DNA from: an uncultured Collinsella sp.
GTDB taxonomy: Bacteria; Actinomycetota; Coriobacteriia; Coriobacteriales; Coriobacteriaceae
Reading direction: 5' to 3'
Length of the DNA stretch: 52,076 nt
Assembly: GCA_902478365.1 (NCBI GenBank)
Contig: CABSKX010000007.1
Location: forward strand, 1 to 52,076
Both the position numbers and the translations under genes were made by a program. The notes below the pieces were generated by a model. That model ran no database searches. It was not told the DNA's origin and saw only the letters and a list, made by a program, of their open reading frames with translations. Below, one piece after another: positions 1 through 8,387 of the stretch (positions are counted from its first letter, which is position 1; every line of letters begins with the position of its first letter).

Positions 1-24
1 GCGTCAGATGTGTATAAGAGACAG
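1..24 (+). other. Sequencing-adaptor remnant (Tn5/Nextera type)
   Basis: The first 24 bases end in AGATGTGTATAAGAGACAG, the 19-bp Tn5 mosaic end used in Nextera libraries, preceded by GCGTC as in the read-1 adaptor. The rsmD reading frame is natural up to base 25 and no further. This is untrimmed adaptor at a contig end, not genomic DNA, and no gene should be called across it. Confidence 0.96.
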
Positions 25-135
25 GACCATAGATGCGCACGCCTCGCGCACGCGATCGGTCGTGGGGCGGGTGACATCGCGACCACGGGGCTCCTCGATC
101 TTACGACCGCGCCATTCGCCGCCGATGATTCTCAT
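25..135 (-). CDS. rsmD: 16S rRNA (guanine966-N2)-methyltransferase RsmD, N-terminal fragment
   Basis: Only the first 37 codons are present; the rest is lost at the contig end. The start reads MRIIGGEWRGRKI followed by TRPTTDRVREA, the typical RsmD N-terminus with the RPT.DRVREA block ahead of the SAM-binding fold. RsmD methylates G966 of 16S rRNA during 30S assembly. Its ATG overlaps the recG stop codon (ATGA), so it is translated directly after recG; recG-rsmD is a common order in Gram-positive bacteria. The family is usually about 180-190 residues. Identification rests on the N-terminus alone. Confidence 0.87.
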
Positions 136-2309
136 CCTCCGCTGACCTCCTTAAAGATGTGCCGATACCGCATGGCGACTGCATCGCGCAAGGGACGCGT
201 CGCCACGGAGTCAAGGTTGCAAGCATACCGCAAGAGCTCGACCGCGTCCAAATGGGCCCACTCGATCAATTCTTCGTCGGCATCGAGGTCAACAAAACGC
301 AAGGTCACGCCGCCATGCTGGCGGTAACCCAGGATTTCGCCCTCGTGGCGCAGACGCAGGTCCATCTGGGCGAGCGTAAAGCCGTCCGAGGTCTTCTCGA
401 GCGACTGGAGGCGGTCTTGTGCCGTCGACGCGCCGCCGTTGCCCTTGGAGTGCGTCATGACCAGGCACGTTCCCGACACGCTGCCGCGACCTACGCGCCC
501 GCGCAGCTGGTGCAGGGCCGCCAAGCCAAAGCGCTCTCCATTCTCGATGACCATGACGGTGGCGTTGGGCACGTCAACGCCCACCTCGACCACCGTGGTC
601 GAGACGAGCACATCGATCTCGCCACGCTTAAAGGCATCGATGACCCGGTCCTTCTCCCCCGCCGGCATGCGGCCATGAAGACGCTCGATGGTAAGCCCCG
701 GCAACGCAAGGCGCAGTCGGTCGAGCTCGGTTGCCGTATCGTGCAGCGGCACAGGCACGGTCACGCGGCCTTCGTCGTCGCGAGCGATGCCGGGTACGTC
801 TTCGAGCTCATCGGCCGAATCGCTCGGCTCCACGAGCGGACAGATCACGTAGGCTTGCTGCCCCTTATCGTGCGCCTCGCGAATGGCGCCATAGGCCAGG
901 TCGCGACTCGACTCGGTGAGGACGCGCGTCGTCACGCCGGCACCCGGAACGGGACGATGGCGGATGATGCTCGTATCCAGGTCGCCGTACACCGAAAGCG
1001 CCAGCGTGCGCGGGATCGGCGTGGCAGTCATGACCAACAAGTCGGCACCCGGGCCTTTTGCGCGTAGAGCGTTACGCTGGCCCACGCCAAAGCGGTGCTG
1101 CTCGTCGATCACCACAAGCGACAAATGCTTGAACGTGACGTTCTCCGAAAGCACCGCATGGGTACCAAAGAGCACGTCGAGCTCGCCAGACTGGAGCCGC
1201 GCATGAATCTGTTCACGCTCGGCCGCCGGCGTGGCGCCCGTCAGGAGCGCCCAGGTTATGCCAGCCTGCGAGAGCAAGGGGCCGGTCTTATCGGCATATT
1301 GACGCGCCAACACGCCCGTGGGCGCCATAACGCAGGCCTGAGTGCCGCTATCGGCCGCAACCGCCAATGCGCAGGCGGCAACGGCGGTCTTACCGGTACC
1401 GACGTCGCCCAGCAGCAGACGGTTCATCACGCGACCGCCATCGCACATGTCATGCAGGATGTCTTGAAATGCAGCCTCCTGCTCATCGCTCAGCGAAAAC
1501 GGCAGGGCCTGTTTAAGCGCAGTCAAATGCTCGCCCGCGGCATGCGCATAAGGCACCACGTCGACCATACCGCCATCGTTGCGCAGACGCAGCGCGAGCT
1601 GCAAGTAGAGACACTCCTCGTAGGCAAGACGCCGGCGTGCGATGTCGCGCTCGGCCATGCTCGAGGGAAAGTGGATCGAGCGCAGCGCACGGGCATTGCT
1701 CATGAGCTTCCGCTTTGCGCGCAGCGGCGCGGGAATGGGATCGAACGGATTGGCGACCACTTCGAGCGCACCGCTCACGATACGGCGCATCCATGCCTGA
1801 CTCACGCCGTCACTTACGTAGTGGACCGGCAGGATGGTGCCGGCGGCGCGCCCGTCCTCAAGCTTTTCAAAGTGGGGCGAGGCCATCTGCTTAAAGCCAT
1901 AGGCAAATTCGACCTTGCCCATAACGGCCAGGCGGTCGCCCTGCTTGAACTGCTGGGCAATCCAGGGCTGACGAAAAAAGGCGACTTGCAGCACGCCCGT
2001 CTCGTCCACGAGCGAGACCTCAGTCACCTGCATACGCGGACGGGGCTGCTTTTGGACAATACGGTCGACCGTGGCGATGATCGTGCACACGGTACCGATG
2101 GGCGCCATCTCGATGGACCACGAGCGAGTAAAGTCCAGGTAGCGATGAGGAATATGGAGAAGGAGGTCCCCCACCGTCCGAATTCCCAGACGGCGAAGGG
2201 CCTCCTCACGTTTACCCGAAACATATTTGAGTCGCGCGATATCCTCGTCGAGCGCATTGCTCTGGGCAAAGCGCTCCGAGACGCGCGGCACGGAGCACAG
2301 CTCGGACAT
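132..2309 (-). CDS. recG: ATP-dependent DNA helicase RecG
   Basis: A 725-residue superfamily 2 helicase that remodels stalled replication forks and branch-migrates Holliday junctions. Visible parts are an N-terminal wedge/OB domain (about residues 60-170), Walker A GDVGTGKT near residue 300, the DEQH box (VIDEQHRFG) near 400, motif III TATPIPRT, and the C-terminal helicase motifs with STTVVEVGVDVPNA and QLRGRVGRG. Length is a little above the usual 680-700. It starts 9 nt after the fakA stop and overlaps rsmD by 4 nt, so it sits in an asp23-fakA-recG-rsmD operon. No missing motif is seen. Confidence 0.97.
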   Translation of the reverse strand: MSELCSVPRVSERFAQSNALDEDIARLKYVSGKREEALRRLGIRTVGDLLLHIPHRYLDFTRSWSIEMAPIGTVCTIIATVDRIVQKQPRPRMQVTEVSLVDETGVLQVAFFRQPWIAQQFKQGDRLAVMGKVEFAYGFKQMASPHFEKLEDGRAAGTILPVHYVSDGVSQAWMRRIVSGALEVVANPFDPIPAPLRAKRKLMSNARALRSIHFPSSMAERDIARRRLAYEECLYLQLALRLRNDGGMVDVVPYAHAAGEHLTALKQALPFSLSDEQEAAFQDILHDMCDGGRVMNRLLLGDVGTGKTAVAACALAVAADSGTQACVMAPTGVLARQYADKTGPLLSQAGITWALLTGATPAAEREQIHARLQSGELDVLFGTHAVLSENVTFKHLSLVVIDEQHRFGVGQRNALRAKGPGADLLVMTATPIPRTLALSVYGDLDTSIIRHRPVPGAGVTTRVLTESSRDLAYGAIREAHDKGQQAYVICPLVEPSDSADELEDVPGIARDDEGRVTVPVPLHDTATELDRLRLALPGLTIERLHGRMPAGEKDRVIDAFKRGEIDVLVSTTVVEVGVDVPNATVMVIENGERFGLAALHQLRGRVGRGSVSGTCLVMTHSKGNGGASTAQDRLQSLEKTSDGFTLAQMDLRLRHEGEILGYRQHGGVTLRFVDLDADEELIEWAHLDAVELLRYACNLDSVATRPLRDAVAMRYRHIFKEVSGG

Positions 2310-2318
2310 AGGCAGAGC

Positions 2319-3980
2319 CTACTCGATCGAGAAGATCACGGGATAGAGCGGCTGCTCACCACGATGGGCGTCGATCTCCAGATCGGGCTGAGCCTCCTCG
2401 ATAGCGTCGACGATCTCCTGGAAGGCCTCGTCAGACAGCTCCTCACCGGCCAGAATCGTCAGCGCGTCGCCCTCCTCTTCCTCCTGCATGCGGTTGATGC
2501 AGTCGAGCGTGACCTGCTTCACGTCAGAACCGACCACATCGATGGAACCGGCGATGATGCCCATGACATCACCGGAGTGAATCGGCGAGCCGTCAGAGGC
2601 GCTGGAGTCGCGCACGGCGCGAGTGACCTCGCCATCACGGACCTCGCTGATGGCGTCGACCATAGCGGCAACAGCATCCTCGAGCTCGGAATCGGGCAGG
2701 ACCGCGAACAACGCGGAGAAGGCCTGCGGGACGGTCTTGGTGGGAACGACGGCGACCTTCTTGTCGGTGCAGGCAGAAGCGGCAGCTTCGGCAGCCATGC
2801 GGATGTTGCCGTTATTGGGAAGGATGATGACCGAGGTCGCGTTGACCTGGTCGACGGCGCCCAGCAAGTCGGCGGTCGAGGGGTTCATGGTTTGGCCACC
2901 CGACACGATCACATCGACGCCGAGGGACTTGAGGATGTCAGCCTCGCCCGAACCGGCCGCAACGGCGACAAAACCCAGCGCTTTCGCAGGCTCGGCGGCC
3001 TTCTCCTGGTCCTCGTGAATCTTAGCGGTACGGTCGTGGGCCTCCATCTCCATGTTGTGGATAAAGACCTCATAGATCTGACCGAGCTGCAGCATGTGCT
3101 CGAGCACCAGGTTGGGGGTGTTGGAGTGCACGTGAATCTTGTAGTCGGGGTAAGCACCAACGAGCAGCTCGCAGTCGCCCATGGAGCCCAGGAACTTCAG
3201 GCACTCGTCCTCGTCAAACGGGGCGTCGGCCTTAAAGAGGAACTCGTTGCAGTAGCGGAACTCCGAGCCCTCCCAGTCGTCGTTGGCCTCGATCTCAACA
3301 CGGCCAAGAGCGGCATCGCGAGCAGAGCCGGCGGAATCGAACGTAGCGGAGAAATCCTCGACCACGGTGCTGCGGCCAAGGGCAGCGGCAACAAAGTTCT
3401 CCAAGAAGATGGCAAAGCCAAAGGCGCCGGAGTCGACCACGCCGTTCTCCTTGAGGACGGGCAGCAGGTCGGGCGTGCGGGCGACGGACTGGTAGGCCTC
3501 GACGACGATGGCGTCGAGCGCATCCTCGGCAGAGAACTTCTTCTTCTCGCACTCGTCTGCCTTGGTCGAAACATCACGCAGGACCGTGAGGATCGTGCCC
3601 TCGATGGGCTTACGAACAGCCTGGAAGGCAACCTTGACGGCACGACGGAAGGCGAAGGCGATATTGGCGGATGTAATGGGCTCATCGGCAGAGACAAGGC
3701 CCTCGGCCACGCCGCGTAGGATCTGCGAGGTGATGACACCGGAGTTGCCACGGGCGCCCATCAGGGAGCCGTGGGTGATAGCGCCGGCAATGGCCTCCAT
3801 GTCGGCATCGGCGGGAAGGGCGGAAAGCTCCTTGGTCACCGAGGCGAGCGTGAGCGACATGTTGGTGCCGGTGTCACCGTCGGGTACGGGGAAGACGTTG
3901 AGCTTGTTGATCTCCTCGGCCTTTTCGGAAACGGCAGCCGCAGCGATCGGAAAACAGGTGCGAATGGTCTTTGCAATCAT
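2319..3980 (-). CDS. fakA: Fatty acid kinase catalytic subunit FakA (DhaL/DAK2 domain, YloV family)
   Basis: A 553-residue cytosolic protein with an N-terminal DhaL nucleotide-binding domain. The signature FPVPDGDTGTNM near residues 28-39 carries the aspartates that hold Mg-ATP. The middle and C-terminal parts match the long YloV/FakA architecture rather than the short dihydroxyacetone kinase subunit. In this family FakA phosphorylates fatty acids delivered by a DegV-type FakB carrier; no FakB is in the window. The gene follows an Asp23-family gene by 27 nt and precedes recG, the usual order in Gram-positive genomes. Older annotations call such proteins DAK phosphatase-domain proteins. Confidence 0.92.
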   Translation of the reverse strand: MIAKTIRTCFPIAAAAVSEKAEEINKLNVFPVPDGDTGTNMSLTLASVTKELSALPADADMEAIAGAITHGSLMGARGNSGVITSQILRGVAEGLVSADEPITSANIAFAFRRAVKVAFQAVRKPIEGTILTVLRDVSTKADECEKKKFSAEDALDAIVVEAYQSVARTPDLLPVLKENGVVDSGAFGFAIFLENFVAAALGRSTVVEDFSATFDSAGSARDAALGRVEIEANDDWEGSEFRYCNEFLFKADAPFDEDECLKFLGSMGDCELLVGAYPDYKIHVHSNTPNLVLEHMLQLGQIYEVFIHNMEMEAHDRTAKIHEDQEKAAEPAKALGFVAVAAGSGEADILKSLGVDVIVSGGQTMNPSTADLLGAVDQVNATSVIILPNNGNIRMAAEAAASACTDKKVAVVPTKTVPQAFSALFAVLPDSELEDAVAAMVDAISEVRDGEVTRAVRDSSASDGSPIHSGDVMGIIAGSIDVVGSDVKQVTLDCINRMQEEEEGDALTILAGEELSDEAFQEIVDAIEEAQPDLEIDAHRGEQPLYPVIFSIE

Positions 3981-4007
3981 AAGTGATGAAATCTCCGTAT
4001 TCGGATG

Positions 4008-4364
4008 CTAGTTCAGACGGCTCTTGAGCGCGTCGATGTGAATGCCGATCTTAAGGCTGGCGGGATCGATCTGGGCGATCTCCTGCAGGGTGAAGGCGAC
4101 GGAGCTCGAAAGATTGTGGCAGACGGACTTCATGTTGACGCCGTTCTCGAGCACGACGTGAAGGTCGACCGTGAGGCCGTTCTCGTCGGCGGAAACAAGC
4201 ACGCCCTTGCGGAGGCGCTGGCCGGCAAGCAGGCGCACGCTCTCGGCGCCCTGCAGCTGTTCAGCCATACCGACGACGCCGTAGCACGTCATCGCGGCAT
4301 AACCGGCAATATCGGCAATAACGTCGTTCGAGACGCTCAGGCTGCCGTTAATGGTCTCAGACAC
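4008..4364 (-). CDS. Asp23/Gls24 family envelope stress protein
   Basis: A 118-residue protein of the Asp23 (DUF322) family, with the core NGSLSVSNDVIADIAGYAAM and a VVGMAEQ block. Members associate with the cell envelope or its membrane anchors; the molecular role is not settled. I place the start at a GTG (4364) because AAAAGGAG lies 6 nt upstream of it; an in-frame ATG at 4397 has no comparable ribosome binding site and adds an uncharacteristic N-terminus. It is the first gene of the asp23-fakA-recG-rsmD run, the conserved position for this family. Confidence 0.88.
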   Translation of the reverse strand: MSETINGSLSVSNDVIADIAGYAAMTCYGVVGMAEQLQGAESVRLLAGQRLRKGVLVSADENGLTVDLHVVLENGVNMKSVCHNLSSSVAFTLQEIAQIDPASLKIGIHIDALKSRLN

Positions 4365-4522
4365 AAGAATCTCCTTTTCTGGTGCTCGCGGCACCATGTC
4401 GTGGGAGCAATCATTCCAATAGTTTACAACGACCGCGCCATGTTAAGGCGGCGGGGTTCGCGATTACATCCTCGACACGAAATGTTGATACGGCAACGTT
4501 CGCCACAGGCGATCGCGGCATG

Positions 4523-4552
4523 AAAAAACCCGCCGCATAAGCGACGGGTTTT
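4523..4552 (-). terminator. Rho-independent terminator after tRNA-Asn
   Basis: On the minus strand, AAACCCGTCGC and GCGGCGGGTTT form a stem around a short loop and run into TTTTTT. It lies 6 nt past the tRNA-Asn CCA end, so it ends that transcript ahead of the Asp23 gene. Confidence 0.9.
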
Positions 4553-4558
4553 ACAACC

Positions 4559-4633
4559 TGGCTCCCCGGGTAGGACTCGAACCTACAACAGCGCGGTTAA
4601 CAGCCGCGTGCTCTACCATTGAGCTACCGAGGA
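4559..4633 (-). tRNA. tRNA-Asn (anticodon GTT)
   Basis: A full cloverleaf on the minus strand. Acceptor TCCTCGG pairs with CCGGGGA (one T-G pair), the D-arm is AGCTCAATGGTAGAGCA, the anticodon loop CTGTTAA gives GTT, and the T-loop is GGTTCGAGTCC. CCA is encoded. It has its own promoter upstream and terminator downstream, so it is a single-gene unit between rpoD and the Asp23 gene. Confidence 0.97.
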
Positions 4634-4663
4634 ATAGGTACGTGCTCTCAAGCAACGAAGTTT

Positions 4664-4691
4664 ATTATACGGACGATTGGGCGAAGGGCAA
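4664..4691 (-). promoter_or_regulatory. Sigma-A-type promoter for tRNA-Asn
   Basis: The minus strand carries TTGCCC (4686-4691), a 16-bp spacer and a perfect TATAAT (4664-4669). Transcription would begin near 4657, about 24 nt before the tRNA 5' end. Confidence 0.8.
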
Positions 4692-4718
4692 GAACTTTTT
4701 TAAGAAATTTTCCGACCC

Positions 4719-4772
4719 AGTCATTGGGGACGTTCTTAAACGACTAGTCATTCAAGAACGTCCCCAACGACT
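4719..4772. repeat. Palindromic intergenic repeat with two mirrored 27-bp units
   Basis: Arms AGTCATTGGGGACGTTCTT (4719-4737) and its near-perfect inverse (4754-4772, one mismatch) flank a 16-nt loop. It can also be read as two abutting 27-bp units, each bounded by AGTCATT and AACGACT, with the 13-bp core inverted in the second unit. It lies between rpoD and tRNA-Asn and has no coding potential. It looks like a REP-type dispersed repeat. Confidence 0.8.
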
Positions 4773-4775
4773 ACA

Positions 4776-4812
4776 TGAAAGCGCCCCCAGGCAGATGTGC
4801 TTGAGGGCGCTT
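4776..4812 (-). terminator. Terminator of rpoD
   Basis: On the minus strand AAGCGCCCTC pairs with GGGGGCGCTT (one T-G pair) and is followed by TTTC. It begins 10 nt after the rpoD stop codon. The T-run is short, so strength is uncertain. Confidence 0.75.
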
Positions 4813-4821
4813 CTTGCTTGA

Positions 4822-6162
4822 CTAGCTTTCGATGTAGTCCTTGAGCTTGCTGGAACGACTCGGGTGGCGGAGCTTGGCCAGGGTCTTGGACTCGATCTGG
4901 CGGATACGCTCGCGCGTGACGCCAAACTCGCGGCCGACTTCCTCGAGCGTGCGGGGATGTCCGTCGACAAGGCCAAAGCGCAGCTCGATAACCTTGCGCT
5001 CGCGATCGGCAAGCGAGTCGAGCACCTGGGTGAGCTGCTCCTGCAGCATGGAGAAACTGGCGGCATCGGGCGGAACGATGGCCTGGGAGTCCTCGATGAA
5101 GTCGCCCAGCTGGGAATCCTCTTCCTCGCCGATCGGGGTCTCGAGCGACACGGGCTCCTGCGAAATCTTCTGGATCTCGCGGACGCGGTCGGCGCTCATA
5201 TCCATCTCGGCACCGATCTCCTCGGGGGTCGGGTCACGACCCAGGTCCTGGAGGAGCTGGCGCTGCACGCGGACGAGCTTGTTGATGGTCTCGACCATGT
5301 GCACGGGAATACGGATGGTACGGGCCTGGTCGGCAATAGCGCGCGTAATGGCCTGACGGATCCACCACGTGGCGTACGTGGAGAACTTGAAGCCCTTCTG
5401 GTAGTCGAACTTCTCGACGGCGCGGATCAGACCGAGGTTACCCTCCTGGATCAGATCCAGGAACAGCATGCCACGGCCGACATAGCGCTTGGCGATGGAG
5501 ACGACCAGACGCAGGTTTGCGCTGATGAGCGCCTGCTTGGCCTCAAGACCAACGTTCTCGATACGCGTAAGACGACGCATCTCGGAGCGTGTGAGTTCAA
5601 TCTCGCCCGCATCGGCAGCCTCGAGCTTCTCGGTAGCCTCGAGACCGGCCTCAATCTTCATGGCCAGATCGACCTCTTCAGATGCGGTCAGCAGGTCGAC
5701 CTTACCGATCTCCTTGAGGTACATACGAACCGGGTCGCCGGTCAGCATCACCGTGGAGGCATCGATGCCGCGCACGCGCGAACGCGAACGGGACGTGCGC
5801 ACGGTGCGCTTCTTCTTGCTCTTGGAAGAGCCCATCTCGGCATCGGCCTGGCGGGCCATCTTAAGCTCGTGATCGTCAAGCGAGCCGGAATCGTGCTCGT
5901 CATCGTCGAAATCGTCGGTATCGTTATCGTCATCGTCGACGTCCATCGGGGCGTCGTCGTTTCCGCTCGCGGAGATAATCTGGATGCCGCTGTTGCGCAG
6001 CGCGGAATACACCGCGTTGAGCTGCTCATCAGTAACATCGATATCCTTCAGGGCGACCTGAATCTCGTCCTCGGTTACCGAAGTCCTGTTTGAGCCGTTG
6101 CCCATGAGCTTTGCAACGTAGGATTCCAGCCCAGTACCCGTGCTCTCAGTCTTTTTTGGCAC
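4822..6162 (-). CDS. rpoD: Primary sigma factor RpoD (SigA)
   Basis: A 446-residue group 1 sigma-70 factor. The N-terminus has a region 1.1-like segment (about residues 10-60), then a very acidic stretch (about 70-95) and a basic KSKKKR stretch. Region 1.2 (DPVRMYLKEIG), region 2 (LIQEGNLGLIRAVEKFD, YATWWIRQAITRAI), region 3 and region 4 (LRFGLVDGHPRTLEEVG, GVTRERIRQIE) follow, with all recognition motifs present. The start is GTG with AAGGGAG 5 nt upstream. It lies 110 nt after dnaG, the classical dnaG-rpoD order, and has its own terminator. Confidence 0.97.
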   Translation of the reverse strand: MPKKTESTGTGLESYVAKLMGNGSNRTSVTEDEIQVALKDIDVTDEQLNAVYSALRNSGIQIISASGNDDAPMDVDDDDNDTDDFDDDEHDSGSLDDHELKMARQADAEMGSSKSKKKRTVRTSRSRSRVRGIDASTVMLTGDPVRMYLKEIGKVDLLTASEEVDLAMKIEAGLEATEKLEAADAGEIELTRSEMRRLTRIENVGLEAKQALISANLRLVVSIAKRYVGRGMLFLDLIQEGNLGLIRAVEKFDYQKGFKFSTYATWWIRQAITRAIADQARTIRIPVHMVETINKLVRVQRQLLQDLGRDPTPEEIGAEMDMSADRVREIQKISQEPVSLETPIGEEEDSQLGDFIEDSQAIVPPDAASFSMLQEQLTQVLDSLADRERKVIELRFGLVDGHPRTLEEVGREFGVTRERIRQIESKTLAKLRHPSRSSKLKDYIES

Positions 6163-6272
6163 AGATTCTCCCTTCGTAGTCCACAGGACTCAATACTTTA
6201 GCACACACATGGACGTCTATACCCAAAATAAAGACAGGATATAGGCGAGAATACGCTGGTTGACCACAACAT

Positions 6273-8387
6273 CTAGGCCTGATCGGCACCCGCGGTCTCC
6301 AAACCGATCAAACGGAACGGGTCGGCCACGCCTCCGATCGACTTTTGGAGCTCGCGCTGGCGCTGTGAATCTTGCACCGCCTGCACAGTCAGCACGCGAC
6401 GGTCCTCATCGTCGAGTGAACGGTCCTGACGCAACTTGGCCTGCGCAGCTCGCATGCGACGTTTGATGGTGTAGAGCTCGAGCGTATCGAGCATAAAGAC
6501 GATGTTCGTCTCGGTCGGGTGCTTACTCGTTGCCGAAATGCGCCCGGCGCTGACAAGCGACGCCGCCTCGGGACACACCGCGCGCGCCGCATCCATGCAG
6601 GCAGCAGGATCGGTGCCCGGCGGCGTCGCGAGCACGGCCCACGCAATGGACTCGTGACGCGGGTCGACCCACTCGATAGAACAAATGCGATCGGCATACG
6701 TGCGGAACAGATCGGGGTAGCTCGTGAGCATCGTCAGCAGCTCGCGCTCCCCCGCCAGGGATTTCCGCTCCAGATCGGTCAAAACGATCGGCATCGACGG
6801 AGCCGCCGCCGCGCTTGAACCATCGGCAACGGGCGCCGCGCTTTCCATCCCCGCTGGCACATCGATTGGCGGCAGATCCTCGTCGGCCTCCACCGGTGTC
6901 GCCCCATAGGCATCAAGCGGAACGTAGTCGTACGGGTCCTCCTCGACCGGTGCGGACACCGGCGGCGTTGCACCCGCGGCCCAGGCACCGCGAGACGTCC
7001 CCTGCGAACCAGACACCCGACCGCCCGCGCTGCCCGCGCGCTCAGCTTGCACGCGTTGACGCTCGTAGTTCTGCTCACGGCGGCGCTCGGCATCCTCGCG
7101 CTTGGCGACATCGCGAAACACACGGCCCGAGCTCGCGCGCACGGTCTCCAGGTCCAAACCCAACAGATCGGCAATCTGGATAAAGTACGTGTCGATCATA
7201 TAGCTGTCACGTAGCGGATAGATGAGCGTCAGCGCGTCCTCGAGCGCCTTGGCGCGACCGCCCGGTGTGGTAATGTCGCTCGACTCCTGCAGCGAGCGGT
7301 AGACAAAGTCCATGAGGGGCTCGGCCGCGTCAATGCGCGCCTGAAGCTCCTGGCCGCCATGCGCCGTGATGAACTCCATGGGGTCGTTGCCGTCGGGCAG
7401 CACCACGCAGCGAAGGTCCATTGAATCCTGCTCGATAAACTGAATCGCGCGACGCGCGGCCTTTTGACCGGCGGCGTCGCCATCGAACATATATACAATG
7501 CGCTTGGCAAAGCGGGTGAGCGTCTTAACATGATGTTCCGTCAGCGCTGTGCCCAGCGTGGCGACGACGTTTTTGATCCCCGCCTCCCAGCAGGCGATGC
7601 AGTCGGTATAGCCCTCCACCACGATGGCGGTATCCTGCGCGACGATAAACTCCTTGGCCCAGTTAAAGCCATAGAGGTTTCGTTTTTTATGAAACACACT
7701 CGTCTCGGCCGTGTTGAGGTACTTTGGCTGACCATCGCCCATGATGCGCCCGCCAAAGGCGATATTGTGACCCTGCTCATCAAAGATGGGAAACATCACA
7801 CGGTCGTAAAAACGGTCGGCAAGCTGTCCGCGCCCGCGGCTCACGGCCACGTTGGCGTCGATCATCTCCTGCGGGGTAAAGCCCGCTTGAGACAGATGCG
7901 AAACCAGCGCGTTGCGACCCGGCGCAAAGCCCAGGCAGTAGCGGCGACAGACATCTCCGCCCATGCCGCGGCTGGCAAAGTACTCGCGCGGACGGCTGTC
8001 CTTACCGCGCATAAGCATGGTGTGGTAGAACTGAGCCGTCTCGGCGCACAGGTCATAGATGCGGGCACGCTTGGTGCCGCGATCGCGCTGCGCACCGGTA
8101 TCGTGCAGCTCAATGCCCGCACGATCAGCCAAATAGCGGATCGACTCGGGAAAACTCAGGTTCTCGCGCTTCATGATATAGGTAAAGACGTCGCCGCCCT
8201 CGCCGCAGCCAAAGCAGTGCCACACCTGCGTTGCAGGGATAATGTGAAACGAGGGGGTCTTTTCGCCATGAAACGGGCAGCAGCCCCAAAACTCATGGCC
8301 GCGGGGCTTGAGCTCAACCGTTTCCTGCACGATGGCAACCAGGTCCGACGCCGCGCGTACCTGATCTTTTTCCTCATCGCTAATCAC
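6273..8387 (-). CDS. dnaG: DNA primase DnaG
   Basis: A 704-residue primase that makes the RNA primers for replication. A CHC2 zinc finger is at about residues 36-65 (CCPFHGEKTPSF and WHCFGCGEGGD), the primase core follows, and the TOPRIM domain shows VVEGYTDCIA and FDGDAAGQKAARRA. A proline/alanine-rich linker near residues 430-520 leads to a C-terminal domain of the helicase-binding type. The start is GTG behind GGGGGTGAG. It overlaps the ribF end by 8 bp, so it is probably cotranscribed with the truB-ribF run upstream. It is longer than the usual 600 residues because of the linker. Confidence 0.96.
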   Translation of the reverse strand: MISDEEKDQVRAASDLVAIVQETVELKPRGHEFWGCCPFHGEKTPSFHIIPATQVWHCFGCGEGGDVFTYIMKRENLSFPESIRYLADRAGIELHDTGAQRDRGTKRARIYDLCAETAQFYHTMLMRGKDSRPREYFASRGMGGDVCRRYCLGFAPGRNALVSHLSQAGFTPQEMIDANVAVSRGRGQLADRFYDRVMFPIFDEQGHNIAFGGRIMGDGQPKYLNTAETSVFHKKRNLYGFNWAKEFIVAQDTAIVVEGYTDCIACWEAGIKNVVATLGTALTEHHVKTLTRFAKRIVYMFDGDAAGQKAARRAIQFIEQDSMDLRCVVLPDGNDPMEFITAHGGQELQARIDAAEPLMDFVYRSLQESSDITTPGGRAKALEDALTLIYPLRDSYMIDTYFIQIADLLGLDLETVRASSGRVFRDVAKREDAERRREQNYERQRVQAERAGSAGGRVSGSQGTSRGAWAAGATPPVSAPVEEDPYDYVPLDAYGATPVEADEDLPPIDVPAGMESAAPVADGSSAAAAPSMPIVLTDLERKSLAGERELLTMLTSYPDLFRTYADRICSIEWVDPRHESIAWAVLATPPGTDPAACMDAARAVCPEAASLVSAGRISATSKHPTETNIVFMLDTLELYTIKRRMRAAQAKLRQDRSLDDEDRRVLTVQAVQDSQRQRELQKSIGGVADPFRLIGLETAGADQA

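Noticed and set aside
1095..3719. Long plus-strand open frame of 874 codons opposite recG and fakA
   Set aside because: It crosses two well-identified genes, has no family motif and is rich in residues expected from reversed GC-rich codons. It is a mirror frame.
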